Assembly (NCBI RefSeq): GCF_031877795.1
Contig: NC_133933.1
Coordinates: forward strand, 94,633,552 to 94,697,551
DNA: 64,000 bases
Reading direction: 5' to 3'
Source: Strix aluco
Lineage: Eukaryota > Chordata > Aves > Strigiformes > Strigidae
The notes beneath the pieces are model-generated. The model ran no database searches and was not told the DNA's origin. It saw only the letters and a program-made list of their open reading frames with translations. A program made the position numbers and the translations under genes. Positions 34,993 through 49,700 of this stretch are shown here, piece by piece. The stretch's first letter is position 1; every line of letters begins with the position of its first letter.

Positions 34993-37703
34993 TAATTGTT
35001 GATGGCGGGGAAATGGACTACTAAGCCCTTTAGGAAGGATAGACAAGGAAGGACAGGTGGTGGGGTGACGCTGTATGTTAGGGACTGTTATGATTGCTTC
35101 AAACACAAGTATAGAGACAACAGGGTGGAGCGTCTCTGCGTTAGAATTGGGGGGAAGGCCAACAGGGCAGATGTTGTAGTAGGAGTCTGCTATAGGCCAC
35201 CCAACCAGGACAGAGAGGTGGGTGAAATATTCTATAGGTACTTAGGAGAAATCTCACAATCGATTGTCCTTGTTCTTGTGGGAGAACTTAACTTCCCAGA
35301 CATCTGCTGGAAATACAACACAGCAGAGTGGGACCAGTCCCGGAGATTCCTGGACTATGTGGGAGATAAATTCCTAATGCAGCTGGTGAGTGAACTGACC
35401 AGAGAAGGTGCCCTGCTGGACCTCCTCTTTGTGAACAGAGAAGGACTGGTGGATGATGTGGCGGTTGGAGGCTGACTAGGGCACAGCGATCATGAAATAA
35501 TAGAGTTCTCTATTGTTAGGGAGGCCAGGAGAGGGGGCAACAGAACTGACATCCTGGACTTCCAAAGGGCTGACTTTGACTTGTTTAGGCAACTGTTTAA
35601 TAGGATCCCTTGGGAGACGGTCCTGAAGGGTATAGGGGTCCAGGAAGGCTGGACACTCCTTAGGAAGGAAGCCTTAATGGCACAGAAGCAGGCTGTCCCC
35701 AGGTGCTGTAAGAGAAGTCAGCACCAGAGAAGACCACTCTGTCTAAACAGGGAGCTTTGGCTGCAACTCAGGGAGAAAAGGAGAGATTACAGTTTTTGGA
35801 AGAAGGGGCTAGCCACTCACAATGATTACAAAGATACTGTGAGGCTATGCAGGGTGGAAATCAGGATGTCTAAAGTCCAGCTAGAAAATAATCTGGCTTC
35901 AGCAATCAAGGACAACAAGAAATGTTTCTATAAGTATGTCAACAGCAAAAGAAAGACCAGGGAGAGCCTCCATCCCCTGCTAGATGCAGGAGGAAACATG
36001 ACAACGAGTGATGAGGAAAAGGCTGAGGTGCTTAATGCCTTCTTTGTCTCAGTCTTTAATAACAAGACCAGTTGTACTGAGGGAATCCAGCCTCCTCAGC
36101 CAGAAGATAGAGACTGGGAGAACGACCCCCCCCACAATCCAGGAGGAGATAGTCAGTGACCTACTGCATCACATAGACATACACAAGTCTATGGGACTGG
36201 ATGGGATACACCCGAGGGTCCTGAAGAAGCTGGCTGGGGTGCTCACCAAGCCGCTTTCCATCATTTACCAGCAGTCCTGGCTGACTGGGGAGGTCCCGAC
36301 AGATTGGAAACTGGCCAATGTGACACCCATATATATGAAGGGTCGGAAGGATGATCCGGGAAATTACAGGCCTGTCAGCTTGACTTCGGTGCCCAGAAAG
36401 CTGATGGAGCAGCTCATCCTGAGTACCATCATACAACACATGCGGGACAACCAGATGATCAGGACCACTCACCATGGGTTTATGAAAGGCAGGTCCCGCT
36501 TGACAAACCTGATCTCCTTCTACAACAGGGCAGCCTGCTTATTGGATGAGGGAAAGGCTGTGGATGTTGTCTACCTGGACTTTACTGAGGTCTTTGACAC
36601 CATTTCCCACAGCATTCTCCTGCCAAAACTGGCTGCTCAAGGCTTGGATGTGCACACGCTTCGCTGGGTAAAAAACTGGCTGGATGGCCGGGCCCAAAGA
36701 GTTGTGGTGAACGGAGTTAAATCCGGTTGGTGGCCGGTCACAAGTGGTGTCCCCCAGGGCTCGGTTTTGGGGCCACTCCTGTTTAACATCTTTATTGACG
36801 ATCTAGATGAGGGGATCGAGTGCACCCTCAGTAAGTTTGCAGATGACACCAAGTTGGGTGGGAGTGTTGATCTTCTCGAGGGTAGGGAGGCTCTGCAGAG
36901 AGATCTGGACAGGCTGGAGCGATGGGCTAAGGCCAACTATATCAGTTTCAATAAGGCCAAATGCCGGGTGCTGCACTTCGGCTACAGGCTTGGGGAGGAG
37001 TGGCTGGAGAGCTGCCAGTCAGAGAGGGACCTGGGGGTGTTGATTGACAGCCGGCTGAACAGGAGCCAACAGTGTGCCCAGGTGGCCAAGCAGGCCAATG
37101 GCATCCTGGCTTGCATCAGAAATAGCATGGCCAGCAGGGACAGGGAAGTGATCTTACCACTGTACTCAGCACTGGTGAGGCTGCACCTCGATTACTGTGT
37201 TCAGTTTTGGGCCCCTCACTCCAAAAAGGACATTGAATTCCTTGAGCGTGTCCAGAGAAGGGCAACGAAGCTGGTGAAGGGTCTGGAGCACATGTTGTAC
37301 GAGGAGCGGCTGAAGGAACTGGGGTTGTTTAGTCTGGAGAAGAGGAGGCTGAGGGGAGACCTCATCGCACTCTACAACTACCTGAAAGGAGGTTGCAGAG
37401 AGCTGGGGATGAGTCTCTTTAACCAAGTAACAAGTGATAGGACAAGAGGTAATGGCCTCAAGTTGCACCAGGGAAGGTTTAGACTAGATATTAGGAAGCA
37501 TTTCTTTACAGAACGAGTTGTTAGGCATTGGAATGGGCTGCCCAGGGAGGTGGTGGAGTCCCCATCCCTGGAGGTGTTTAAGAGTCAGGTCAACATAGAG
37601 CTTAGGGATATGGTGTAGTTGGGAACTGTCAGTGTTAGGTTAATGGTTGGACTAGATGATCTTCAAGATCTTTTCCAACCTAGATGATTCTGTGATTCTG
37701 TGA
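34993..37703 (+). mobile_element. CR1 LINE, 5'-truncated, sense orientation
   Basis: This is a non-LTR retrotransposon of the chicken-repeat-1 clade. It begins inside the endonuclease region (around FRKDRQGRTGGGVTLYV), runs through the reverse transcriptase and a short 3' UTR (GGTTGGACTAGATGATCTTC type), and ends in two GATTCTGT octamers at 37686-37701, the hallmark 3' tail of CR1. There is no poly(A). About 2.7 kb survive out of the roughly 4.5 kb expected for a full element; ORF1 and the start of the endonuclease are missing, as is usual after incomplete reverse transcription. I see no clear target-site duplication. The relatively few lesions make it younger than the copy at 55.1 kb. Confidence 0.93.
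34996..37618 (+). pseudogene. CR1 ORF2 (endonuclease-reverse transcriptase), broken
   Basis: The endonuclease part runs from 34996 and has VCYRPPNQ, then GELNFPDICW where CR1 proteins normally read GDFN, so the catalytic aspartate position is glutamate. A TGA stop at 35473-35475 precedes the intact HSDHE motif. The frame stays open to about 36125. At a C8 run (36126-36133) the coding frame shifts by one, and the reverse transcriptase continues in the new frame. Its motifs are intact: [38 protein letters not shown] and FADDTKLGG, followed by the C-terminal region with [11 protein letters not shown] and a TAG stop at 37616-37618. One stop, one shift and one catalytic change make it non-functional as it stands. 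Confidence 0.9.
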
Positions 37704-40700
37704 GAATCAAAATAAGCAGTCATCTGATGGAAACAGTTGTTTATGTAAACTTCCAGCACAGCAGCCAAAGCATAAACCTTTTTATTTTTGCACAGACAGG
37801 CTCTGGAGTTGAACAGTTGTCACCATGTATCTTGGGAGATGTGAGTCTACTAGACAAATCTCTTTGACAAAAGGCTTGTTGATGCTTAAACTGCTTTCTG
37901 GTAGCCTCTTTCCCAGTGTTGCTTATCTCATGAATGTTAGGACAGCCTAGCTGCTTTTGCAGACTTTCCTGATTCCTTCTGCTTCATACAGTCTTTGCAA
38001 GGGATCCCAGAGTCAGTTTACTGCTTGTTTGGAAGCAAGAACATAAATGTAGAAATGCAGTCTCCCTTCCAATTATGCTGCCTTCCCACTGGGTGCCTGT
38101 GTACTTTTGTGCTTCATTTGTAGTCTTATGTGTCCACAGGGAATTCGAGTATGAGCAGGGATGCAGATGGCATGTTACTTGTTTTGCTGAAGGACTCTTC
38201 TTGCCAGCTGTGAGCCTGCAATGTGGGTTCCCTTGCCAACTTCATTGGGAAGCACAAGGACCAGTGAGGCCATGACCGCAGCATGTATTTGAGAGCAAGA
38301 AACATGATGGGAATGCTGCCAAAGCCTTGCCATTACGTGCGGCGCCTCATGGTACTACTCATTGCTACTACAGTAAAATTAGTCTTGGGGAAAAAAACTC
38401 AAGCCCCTCAAACATTAACAGGCACTGCAGTGTGCTACCTCCCAGGATTTTCAGTTTTCTCCTTGAAGTCCGTGAATTATCTTTCAATTAGCTGCAATAT
38501 AACTACTTTGAGAATTAAGGTGTAATTCTGACCCTGGGTTTCCTGACTGGTGTGAGTCCAAAACTGTGCACTGAGTAATGATGTGTAGGATGTGATGTGC
38601 CAGTGGCACAACTTCATTGAAGACACCTACCTAAGAGTCTTAGAAACCCAGACACAGCAGTTTTCCAGTCCCTTTTCATCTGAAAGTGGTGTAAGAAGAG
38701 AGTGCAGGACCTCTGGTTGTCTGTGTGGGAGCAGCCAGGAAGGGCTGGATCGACAAAGGTAATTACAGGGAATGAAAGCAACTGTGTGATTTTGTCTGAC
38801 AAAGGGATGCATTTGCTTTCCTTTCTTTATACACACTTGGTTTCTGTTTTGGCTGCAGCCCTGTTTTTCTGTCCTTTCCTTTAATTCATGCATATCACAT
38901 TTGCTTCTTTGATGATTTGATACTGTGGAACTAACTTTACCCTTGAATTTTGTTTTAGGAGGTTTGGGCCTGATTTTGAAAGATGTGTACAGGCTTTAAC
39001 ATATTTGATGGCGTTTTCAAAATCATTAAATAGTTTTGAAAATCTACTGAGGGCCTGACAGTCTTCAGTCACTCAAACCCTAATAGAAATTCGGCCCTTT
39101 ATGACAAATGACATGCTATGTAATAAAAAGTAACATGTTAGTCTTGATTAAATTATAAGATAAATTACATGCTCTGGAAAAATGAGAACTTTAATTTTTC
39201 ATCATTGACCTCTATTCTTGATTAAAATGTGCAAAGTCAGAGAGCCTTCAGGCAAGGCTACCCTTATTACTCACTTCAGTGGCAAAACAGTAGACTATTT
39301 AATGATAATCTGCCATCTCTCTTACTATAGTTTATCTGGTTTAGGGTGGAAAGTGAAGCAGAAGAGAATTTGTGTCTCATTGCCTGTGAATGCTGAGGTA
39401 GGCTGAAGTTACCTTGGGTGTTACACTGACTGGGAAGGGATTGTGGCTGCTTAACTTTTATGGGGGTAAAGTGATGATCAAACTGCACTGTGGGGAAAAA
39501 TATTCTGAATGTGTGCAGGCATCAAGAGAGCGTGTTATAACTGTAAATGTGCTCCTGCTACAATGCTGGTGGCTGCGGGTAAAAATGATCTTTCCAATTC
39601 AGTTGTACTTTTGGAGTCACTTTGGTTGCGGCTGCTCAGCAGTGCTTGAAGTTGTTCCCTGCTTTGTAAAAATCTGCTAGCCCAGGGGTTCGGGGGGTGT
39701 CCCCTTGCTTTTGGCTGTCTGGGCTGTCTGGGAGGAGCTGGGCTGATCCCCCAGGCCAGGGCTAGTGGGCTGCAGGCACAGCCAGGACTGCCTGCTCCTA
39801 GCAACACAGCGCTTTGCACCCCTACATAATTTACCCCTTACACCATGGTTCACCAGGCTGAACCGGGTCAGCCTGAAAGTTTGGCATCCAGGGGCCCCTG
39901 TGCCTTCTCTAACTGATGAAAAGAAATAGGTGTCTACAGAGGCAATCCAATCCTTTCTAGGTGGGCAGGTGAGAGCAGGGGGGAGGACAAAGAGCTGAAG
40001 GTTTCTGTGTGTCTCCCCCTTGGCTACAGAAAGCTTCATTGTACAGCTGAGACTAGAAATATAACTTTTAGGTAGCTAAAAGGAGATGAGATTAATTTAG
40101 TCCTCTGACATTTTTCATAGGTTTATCTTGGGACTGCATGGCCCCTAAATAAATTGTACTTGTTTACATGAGGAAACGATTCATGCTAATCAGTATCATA
40201 ATTTCTGCTTCACAGCTGGTTCCTCTTTTGCTAACCTGCCATCAAGCATTTTGTTAATTTAGAGTAAAGTTGGACTTTTTTATTTGCTGTCTCCAAGGTC
40301 CATTTTCAATTCTCAGGATACTTTGGCCCCCCATTTCATATTGAATTTAAGTACCCAGCTCTAGTGTATCATCATGACACCTCCCCTCAGCTAGTTGGGT
40401 ACCTACCTATCCACCTCCAGCCTTACTTAGACAGCTCTAGTGGCACTTGAGTTTGCATACTAATGTTGTGCTAAATAGAGATGATTTCCTGAACTGGGAC
40501 AGAGAAAAAGGCGAGGGTGTAATGGATGCACTAAGCATTTGATCCTGTTGGGTAATAATTGGAAGAACGGTGCAGATCAGGAGTCAGGCTACCAGATTGC
40601 AGCAACTGCGTGGGTATGTTATCCTTCTTTGCCCTACACTACTTGAATCAGCCCTTGTCAGACTTCTCCAGGAGTCTGAAGGTGTGTTTATGCCAGAGGA

Positions 40701-43700
40701 GAGAAGCTGTCTCTGCCTGTTCAGGCTCTGGGAGAAGAGGCACAGGGGAGACGGGCAGGGCGAGGGTGGGTGTGTGGCCGTACTGCAGGATGCAGATGAA
40801 CAGCACTAGGAGCTGTGCTCTGTGCTCCCGTCTGCAGTATGTGTGTGCAGACACCATGCTGCAATTTATTATATTGATGTTTAACTTCTACAAGCATTTT
40901 AAAAGTGCTTATCTTTTTTGGTTTTTGCAAGTACACTACTGTGAAAGCATGGTACAGGACAAGTAAACCAGAAGTCTTCACATATGCCTCCTATAGAAAT
41001 AAAACCAGCTAAACAGTACCTCATTTGTGAGGAATAAATAGCAACCTGTGCCTTGCATTTGCTATTCCTGTAAATTAAATTTGTCTTGAAAGTGAACAGA
41101 TACAAGATACTATAGTTCAAACAAGTGGAATAAATTGCAAAACCAAAGGGCCATTACATCTTGACAACAAGCCACTTTTATTTTAAACTGTGGGGACTTC
41201 AGCTCCTGTGGACACATTAACCAGTGCAGTGGTGGCACCTCAGAGGAGGATGTAACCAGAGTCCAAGCCATCCAGCATTTAGACAACAAAATTGCCGTTT
41301 ATGTTGCCTCTGGACAATAAAAGCAGATGCTAAACACTAGTATCACCAGTGACTTCCACTGCAAGCTGAACTGGACTGTCATCCACTGACCACAGTCAGG
41401 CTTGTGGTGTGATTTAAGGTACAGAGCACATTGCAAGAGCCTAATGCAGCCAGCTGAAGCAGACAGACCTGTATCCATACAACGAGTTTAAGAGCTTCAA
41501 AGCCATCAGAAGTGAGAGACATTTTCCCAGACTGATGTCTGTTTGCAGAGAAACAGCAAGGGATCCAGTAACAAGCCATGTGTGTCATTCTGGTTTTAAG
41601 AGTCCATCACACTTTTTAAGGGCGGTGGGCATAGCAACTGTTGCACTGGATATCTTTTGATCACCTTCTGTAATGTGATAGATATTCAAGCAGTAATCAG
41701 TGCAAGCAGGAGGGCACATATAGTTTGACTATCTTCAAGCTTGACAATATTTTGAATTTGCTGCTGTCATAGTCCTGCAACTTTTGTTTGGCATGTGAGC
41801 AGATGGTTCCTAGCATGAAGGTTACAGGCCAATCCCTGGCCCATATATTGAATTCAGACCCTGGCCAGGAGCTTGGGGCATTCCTGTGAAGTTTTCCATT
41901 CCCTTTCAGACTTGTCAGAATAGGCTTGTGTCAGACCTTTGATTCACGAAGTGGTGTTTTGGAGCAGAACTGAAACATGCAAGGGGTACAATTCCCAAGT
42001 GAGTAATGGGACCACTGAGCATGGTAAGAAATTCCATCCTCTGAGGTTTGCCAGAGCAGCCAGTTTTTGTCAGCTATTGCTGTTCACTATGGTGGCATGC
42101 AAAAAGTAGAAATGACAGTCATGTGGATAACTTGCATGGAGTGGCCTGGGAATTCCACTAGTCCACAGATTCAGGAAATTCTTGGGTTATGGTAATATAA
42201 TTATTCTAATATTGATTTTATTTGGCATAGACATACTAGTAACATAAGTAGCTCAGATTTCTTCACTAGTTAGGAGTTCATTCAGCGTCTGGTCAACAAA
42301 CATAATGGAAAAATTTCAGTTTGATACAGACTTCAGTTAAAACTCAGGGAGATGTTAAGGATCTAGGTGGAAATTAAAATTGTGTGAGGACCCTGGAGGC
42401 AGGACTGGTGTATACAGCCAAACTCAAATGGAAACAGTTTTATCCTTCAGACTGGAAACTAGAGCACCATATTGTGTTTTCCTGAGTACCGCTTAACATG
42501 CTAACTAAAGAAATAAAACAGAATATTATGGAAATAATTCTTTTGTATTCATTATGAAAACCATTAGAAGAGCAGTAACAGTACAGCAAAAAGCAAGTAC
42601 TAGAGTTTAAGAGTCAAGATAATATAATTCTTAGTTTGATAGGCTATGATCCAGAACTTGAGTAGAAGTGAGTCTTAGCAAATAAGTTGGTAAAGGGAGA
42701 TGTTTTAAAAGACTTTTGTGGAACACAAACAGTATAGTAGGGGAAGTACCAGAAGAAGAAAGGCCACAATAAATGAAACATATCTGCATGTTTGTGGATG
42801 TGTCAACTAGGAAAAACATCACTGGTCTTTTAGGTATAGAAAATAGCTTTTTGCTACAGTGGAAGTGTTGTATGAGATTGAAAAGACAGGACAGAACAGA
42901 ATGGATTTTTATTATTTGTCCCAGCCTGCCAACATCGACTCAGATTCAGGCATGGTCCACTAGCTTTTGTTAAAGGTTCCAGTTTTTCATAGAAAAAAAA
43001 TAGAGATGGTCTTCTCCAGCAGTAACTCCTGCCTTGAAGAGTGGGATGCTTAGTCAGAGCACAACTGTTTTTGTTTCTCTTGGCCTTGCATAGACACTGA
43101 TGGGATGGTGCCGTCAGTGAGTAAGAAAGCTCATGAAGATATAGTTTGGAGTTAATGTACGTGTTGTTTAATGTATGTAATACTAAAATTTGTTACACTT
43201 TTTTAAAAAAGGTTCTCACACTTTCTGTAGTCTTCATGGGTGTGACTAAGATATTAAATAGCTTGAATGGGAGTTTGTACGTCTATGCTATGATGTCTTG
43301 CAACATCCTGAAAAAGTCCACGTCTTCTGCAGGGCACAGTCCACCTCTTCAACCCACAGCAAAGCACTGTCTGGAAGAGATGATTGCCTAAGGGTAGGAC
43401 AGGGCCTATGCCAAAGAGGAAGAAGCTGCTGACCCAGAGAGCTCTCACATGGTGCACTGGGGCTGGGGCTGGTCCCACAGCAATAGATAGCAGTGGGAAT
43501 GAAAGCTGGAGCGCAGGATCCTGAGAACGTACCCCGTGAACCCTGCCCAGGGGACCGACAGCAGACCCTCTGCAGCCAAACCCAACAGACCCTGGGACTG
43601 CAGATTGTCTTGACAACAGATGGATATACGTGTTTGCCCTCAGTCTGAAGTCTGGTCACAGTCCTTGTCAAATCCCCAGAAATGCTGCCTTCTGCCAGCA

Positions 43701-46700
43701 AGCATTACTACTGTTTTATCTGGATCGAACCAAGAGTATAAGACTTTCATCCAGACACTGGAGGCCACTCTGGAGTTACACTGGAATTACACCAATGTTA
43801 CTGAGATCAGAGTCTGGCACTGGGTGAACAGAAACAGAAATAGCTGCATATCATGAAAAGGAGACAAAGGAATTTGTCATGAACTGTGATGTGACAGGAA
43901 AAATAAGAAGGTTCGTGAGAGTAGACAGACTTGAAATATATTTTGTCTTTTTTTGAGACTTCTATGACTCATATAATTTAACGCATAAAATATATATTTA
44001 TTTGTGTTTATTATCTGAGCTGTTATATATAATCCAAAAAGGGAGCCCAAGCTTTCCAGATTAAAGACCTGTATAAACCAAGGGTACACACTAGATAATT
44101 TTTGGAAGAATGTTACAACATCAATGTCTTTCTTCTACTGAAGGTTAAAAGGGTGGCATGGTCCAGCTGATAAAAAGTACATGTATCAGAGTAGAACCCA
44201 TTGACTGAGTACCTCAGAGCCTGTGTACTTCAAGCTAGGACAAGTAATACAGCATTTATATTTCTGCAAGGTAAATTCAAATGAAACTACACATTGGCAA
44301 GGATTTCTCAGTTTAGCTCTAGGCCTTTTAGAGTAAGAAATCTTCCCCCAAGCGGAAATTAGAAAGGAAGGTAAAAATAGGGTTTAAAGTTTATTTTAAG
44401 AAAGAAAAATTGCACATAGAGGGATAAGAGAAAGCTCTCAAATGCAGAAAGACAGTTTTTGAAATTAATCCAAAAATAAGAACAGATTAGTTTGTATTAC
44501 TCTGCCAAACGGACAAGTTCATTAGTTGTTGGACAAAGAACTCAATTCATTAAAAATTACTTAGGAGGATACTGATATTTTTGATATTTCATCCTTTACA
44601 CTGGAGTCAAGATGGTGATTTTCTACCTGATTTAAAAATTGAAAAGGCTCTTTTGTTGCTGCATAGAAGATATATGAGAAGGCTAAATTAAAACATAAAG
44701 CCAATAACCTTTTTCATTGCATTAGACTGCTTCAGCCAGATACCCAGAGGATGTCCCATGACAGAACTTGAGTGGGAATGGGTCTGGGCCAGAAGTGCCT
44801 TTTTCTTCTGTGCTCTTGTGATTGCAGATCACTGTCTTTGCATTCCTAAGCAAAAGCAAGAGGGTTGTGAGAATAAGAGGCCTATGCCTGCTTTGAAAAA
44901 ACCCTCTCTCCCAGAAAGGTTTTTGAGACAGATCCCCAACAGGAATGCCACCATGAGTCCAAATTACAGGTATTCAAAACTAGAACTCGGTTATGACCTC
45001 GCTGTAGGGACACAGACATTTCAAAGGTCTGTGGTTTCAGCATGTTCTCTACATGTTGGAATTTGTTGGGGATATGTAGTCTAAGGAACTATACTAATAG
45101 ACACGAGAGTCCCTGCCCAACTACAGATGATCAGTTCCCCCTCCTGATAGATATTCTCAGAACATGCCTACAGAAAAAGGCTTCCCATAAAAAGCAGGAG
45201 GCAGAAGTAGTGACATTGATTTTGCCACAGGACCTTCCCAGAAGTGTAAGTCATATTCAAGTGTCTAAACATAGCCATAATAAAAATAATAGAAAAAAAT
45301 AAGAACATAGTGGAGGTAATCATAACCAAAGCAACCTACAGAATTTACTGCTGTACCTCATGTTCACCTTTGTAAACTCTGAGAATCAGTACTACCTATC
45401 ACTTTTTTAAGATGTGTAATGACTTTCAGATATTTCTGCAATCTTCTCTCCTCTGACAACCATTTCTTCCTTATTTTTAGTTCATACTAACTTATAAATA
45501 TAAAATTACTTTTTCACAGAAGCATTTCTTTGGCATGGCATTTCTAGTGCTAGCCCTATAAATTCAGTGGTAGCACCTGGAAGCACCCTCAAAACATCTA
45601 TTTATAGTTTTCTCCCTTTACCTCTTAGAGCTGGTTGCCCTTCTTGCCCTTACTGTCTTCTCCATCTGCTTCCTGGGTCTCTGGGGAGGAAGTCTGTTCT
45701 TGTAAGTCTTTCTGCAATAGCATCTTATAATATATGCTTTTGTCTGCAATGCTGTGTCCATTTAGGGAGCTTAATGTCTATATAACTACTCATGCAAAAG
45801 CATGGGCATTAATAGCCTTTCCTCAGCCTGTGGTGCTGCAAGGCAGATTAACTACTGAGCTCTATAAACTGACCATGTCATTCACCTGTAGGCAAAGAAG
45901 TATAAATAGTCTATGAAATGTGAAGATGTGAGTTATTTGAAGTGCAGTTGTTAATAAAGATTTGTGTACGCATAGAGGGAAGGTCCAGTTTTCTTTCAGT
46001 TGGTGTGGGACACCAGTTCAAGGTGAATGCAGAAGGCAAACAGAGTCAGTAAGTTTTGTGGTGTATGTTCTTCCAGGCTATGGGAAAATATAACCTGTTA
46101 CTGGAGTTGAACAATTTGAGAAGGGCAGTGAAAGGTAAGAAATAATTGCATGAAGAAAACAATTTTGTAAGCAATTAAAATTCTTATAGTGAAATTCAGC
46201 TGAAGTGACCTTTTCAAGAAGAAAAAAGATAACAAAAAAATTTTCCAAATGTATTGGACAGATCATTGATTGGAAAACTACGAATATGGTGAAAAAACCA
46301 CCTCTGATGGGCAAGAAACTAAGGAATGAGAAAAAAAATCTGTCTTATTATCCAGTCACTCTTCTTAAATTTCTTTAATGAGAAGTATATATTTGCTGGT
46401 CCAAATTGTCTATGAAGTAGTACAGATAGCTTTTGGTTGTTAGAATAAATGCCTGATGAGACTTTGGCAGCAGAGTCTGGGGCTGAATTAGTATCCCTGC
46501 TCAGTGATGCAAGGAAGTTTTATGCATTTTAGTCATCAAAATGGACTATCTGCCTGGTAAAAGACCTGCAAGATCACAATTGAAAATTCAAGTTCTAATA
46601 TGACAAATGGAGCTACTTCTTGGTTGTTTTGGGGTTAGTCTCTCATGTTGCAGACATTAATCACCACTTCACAGGATCAGGCCCTAAGTGGTCCTGTGGT

Positions 46701-49700
46701 AGGCAAAACAATAACTGAAAATGTTGTTTCCTGTTTGATGAAAAATAAATGCCATCCTGCTGAGCAGCAGGCCTTGGAGTTAGCAGCAGTTGGAAAGGAT
46801 GAATTACCTTTATAGCCCTCTCGGTGCATCAAGCATCCTAGGAAGTCCTGGGAATTAATTTAGAAAAAGAAGCTGCTCTAAGAGGTACTGGCATTTTGTC
46901 TGTCTCAGCCCTACCCATTACACCAAAACATGACCAATGCCATTAATTTTACGTCTGGAAAATATTATTCTGGCTGTTCATGCGATCTGCAAGGATGTTT
47001 TGTGCCTAAGAATATGAAGGAGCTGGACTGAAGTATTCAGAAGAAAAAATGGATTGCATTAAGTAACCTGTGCCCAAAATTTTTGTTTTCTATCCATTAA
47101 TTGCTAAGTAATAATAACATCTGTGGTAAGGATGTATTATTTTTCCCAGTTTCCAGTGGTAGAGCTCAAATTTTTTCCTAATTCTCTGTGCAAACTTCTG
47201 CAATTCAGATTCTTAGATACTGCACTGAAAAATGAATTCTCAGGTCTTATGGATCTACCTTTCCTAGCATGACAGTTGCAGTCAAGAGTGGCTTTATCAT
47301 ATGTGTCAACAGGAAGATGAAAAATGTCTAAATGAAAACCTTGTTCTCTTATCTTCACAGTCTATTGGGCTGAAGAGCACTCACTGAGCCCAGTTAGAGC
47401 CCACAGTATATCCGATCAATGGCTTTGGTTGGGGTTTTTTTTGCTTGTTTGGGGTTTTGGTTGTTTTTTTTTTTTTTTTTGTCCTTTTGCATAGTCTTTC
47501 TTCTGTTGAATCAGACTGCTACTTTGGGACACAGGGTTTTCACCTCTGGAATGACAGAAGGTGCGTCTTTGAGCAGTTTTTATAATTCAGGGGTGCTAGA
47601 GGGATAAAGATCAGCATGTTTGTAAACTTTCTGTGTAGTCTCCTTAAGAGAGTTTAGTAACAGTATTTAGATGAATTTGGTGGAATTCAGATTGCAGAAC
47701 AACACCACACAGTCCAGAGATGCTTTAGTTAATGGGAGAATACTAGGCTTTTGGAAGATTTGTCCCCATGAAGAATTCAGCACATGCAGTTCAGCTCCCA
47801 GCTGAGCTGGTATGATGGGCTTGTCTTATCCAGGAGATCAGAACAGATGATCAGAATCGTTCCTCTCGGCTGAGGGATACGTCAATATGTAGCTAAATGG
47901 AATGGCTGAAGAGCTGAAAGGAAATGAGCCTGTTGGGACTTCTGAGTCTAAAGTAACAATCAGCTATTAAATCGCTGCTTCATGCATATTTTGAGCCAGG
48001 GATGTATCTAAGATATCTGGAAGCTGTGCAATGATCCAACTGGCTGTCACTTTGAGCCTTTTATGTAACTGGCATCATGTGCAGCTGGGATTATTCTAGG
48101 TAAAGTGAGATTATAAATACTCAATAGTGAACACTATTCCGTAATATTTTCTTCTTTGACACCCCTTCTCCTTTGTATGTGTTCTCAATCTGTAATTTTC
48201 ACTCATGTGGGTGTCTTTCAGCTCACTGGGTTTCTCTAAATTAATCGTGTTGCTGGTTGTGCTAAAGTCAAAGACCTTCACTACTCTGCACTCTATGATC
48301 TAATGTTGTTTAGCTGTTTAAATTTTGCTCTGTGGTTTAAAGTTATCAAGTTGCATAATTTCTTTCTCTTGCTTCCTTCAATCTTTCAAAAATAACATTA
48401 TTTATTTATATTTGCCAGGCAAGTGAGGTGTGGTGAGGACTTAGTGAGACAGGGAAGGCTGAGTCAGTCTTACCCACTTAAAAATAACATAAAAATATTG
48501 TTATGTAAAGTGGATTCTTTCAAATCAGACCTCTGTCTCTGTGCTCAGAGACACTAGGTGCTGAAAGAAAAATTTTCTTTTCCATTTTACATCAAAACAT
48601 TCTCACTGAAGCAACTACAGAGTGCTACTTTTCCTTTCATTCCTTTCCTACTCCATGTTAGGTCTATAATGGTTCAATAGTTCTGCGCATGGAGTACGTT
48701 CCCATCTCTCACCAGATTGTTATGTGTGAACTGATGAAAAGGCTGGGAAATTCTCATTTTCTTTGTGCATGGAGATACTGATTTATGTATAATATTTTTC
48801 CCCCTCTGGATACTTATACCTCTGTGAAGAACCTTCCTCATATCTCTGTGCATTTTAATTCCTTGATATTTCTTAAGTTGATGCTATTGGAAATCAAAGG
48901 CAGGGAAAAAAGAACAAACATCTAGAGATATGAGTAAGAATTTAGCTCGATGCAACGGGCTTTCCTTTCCCTGTCTTCCTTATTGAATCCTAATGGAAGA
49001 TATTACTAGGAAGCTAAGGGAGGAAAGGTCTGCCTTAAAACTAATTATCATTAGATATAGAAGTTAGACCCACATAATACAATTCTGAGGTCCTCTGGTA
49101 CGCCTGCCCTTGATTTCTATAATGTTTAAGTAACAATTATGACTAACACAGCACCAGCTAGAAAGCAGCAAACCAAGTGTGGATAGAGGCTATATTAGTT
49201 TTCACGTATGCCAGTGAACTTAATTCCTGAGTTTGACAAGTCTATTATTCCATATAAACAGTACTATTTAAATCAAGATTACTTTTGTTTTTTTGCATAT
49301 GATCCAAGATCTGAGAAGGAGGGGGGTAAAAAAAGCTTCTAGAAACTCAAATGCTAAGTTGGTAATTATTCCATTTCTCCTTGAAAAGGTTGCCAAATTC
49401 TTCTGTCACACAACTTTTCTGTCCTGCTTTTTCTACACCTTGCTTGCAATGTCTGTATGTTATGGCAGGGATCCAAGTCACTTCAGTAAGAGAAGTCCTA
49501 AGAGGGAGACAGTGGAGTGAAAGGTTACAAGTTCAACAAGAAGCAATTGAAATAAAATTGAATTATAGCATTTTAAAATAGTTATTTAACATAACTGTGT
49601 TGTCTTAAATGAATCGCCATGAGTAATAATCCATTGATTCCTAGGCTGATTTTATTCCCTGTCTTGATGGGAGCTTTGATGTCTTAAAATCTGATATGTA

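Noticed and set aside
36161..36936. Reverse-strand frames of about 100 codons within the sense CR1
   Set aside because: They are antisense shadows of the CR1 reverse transcriptase.
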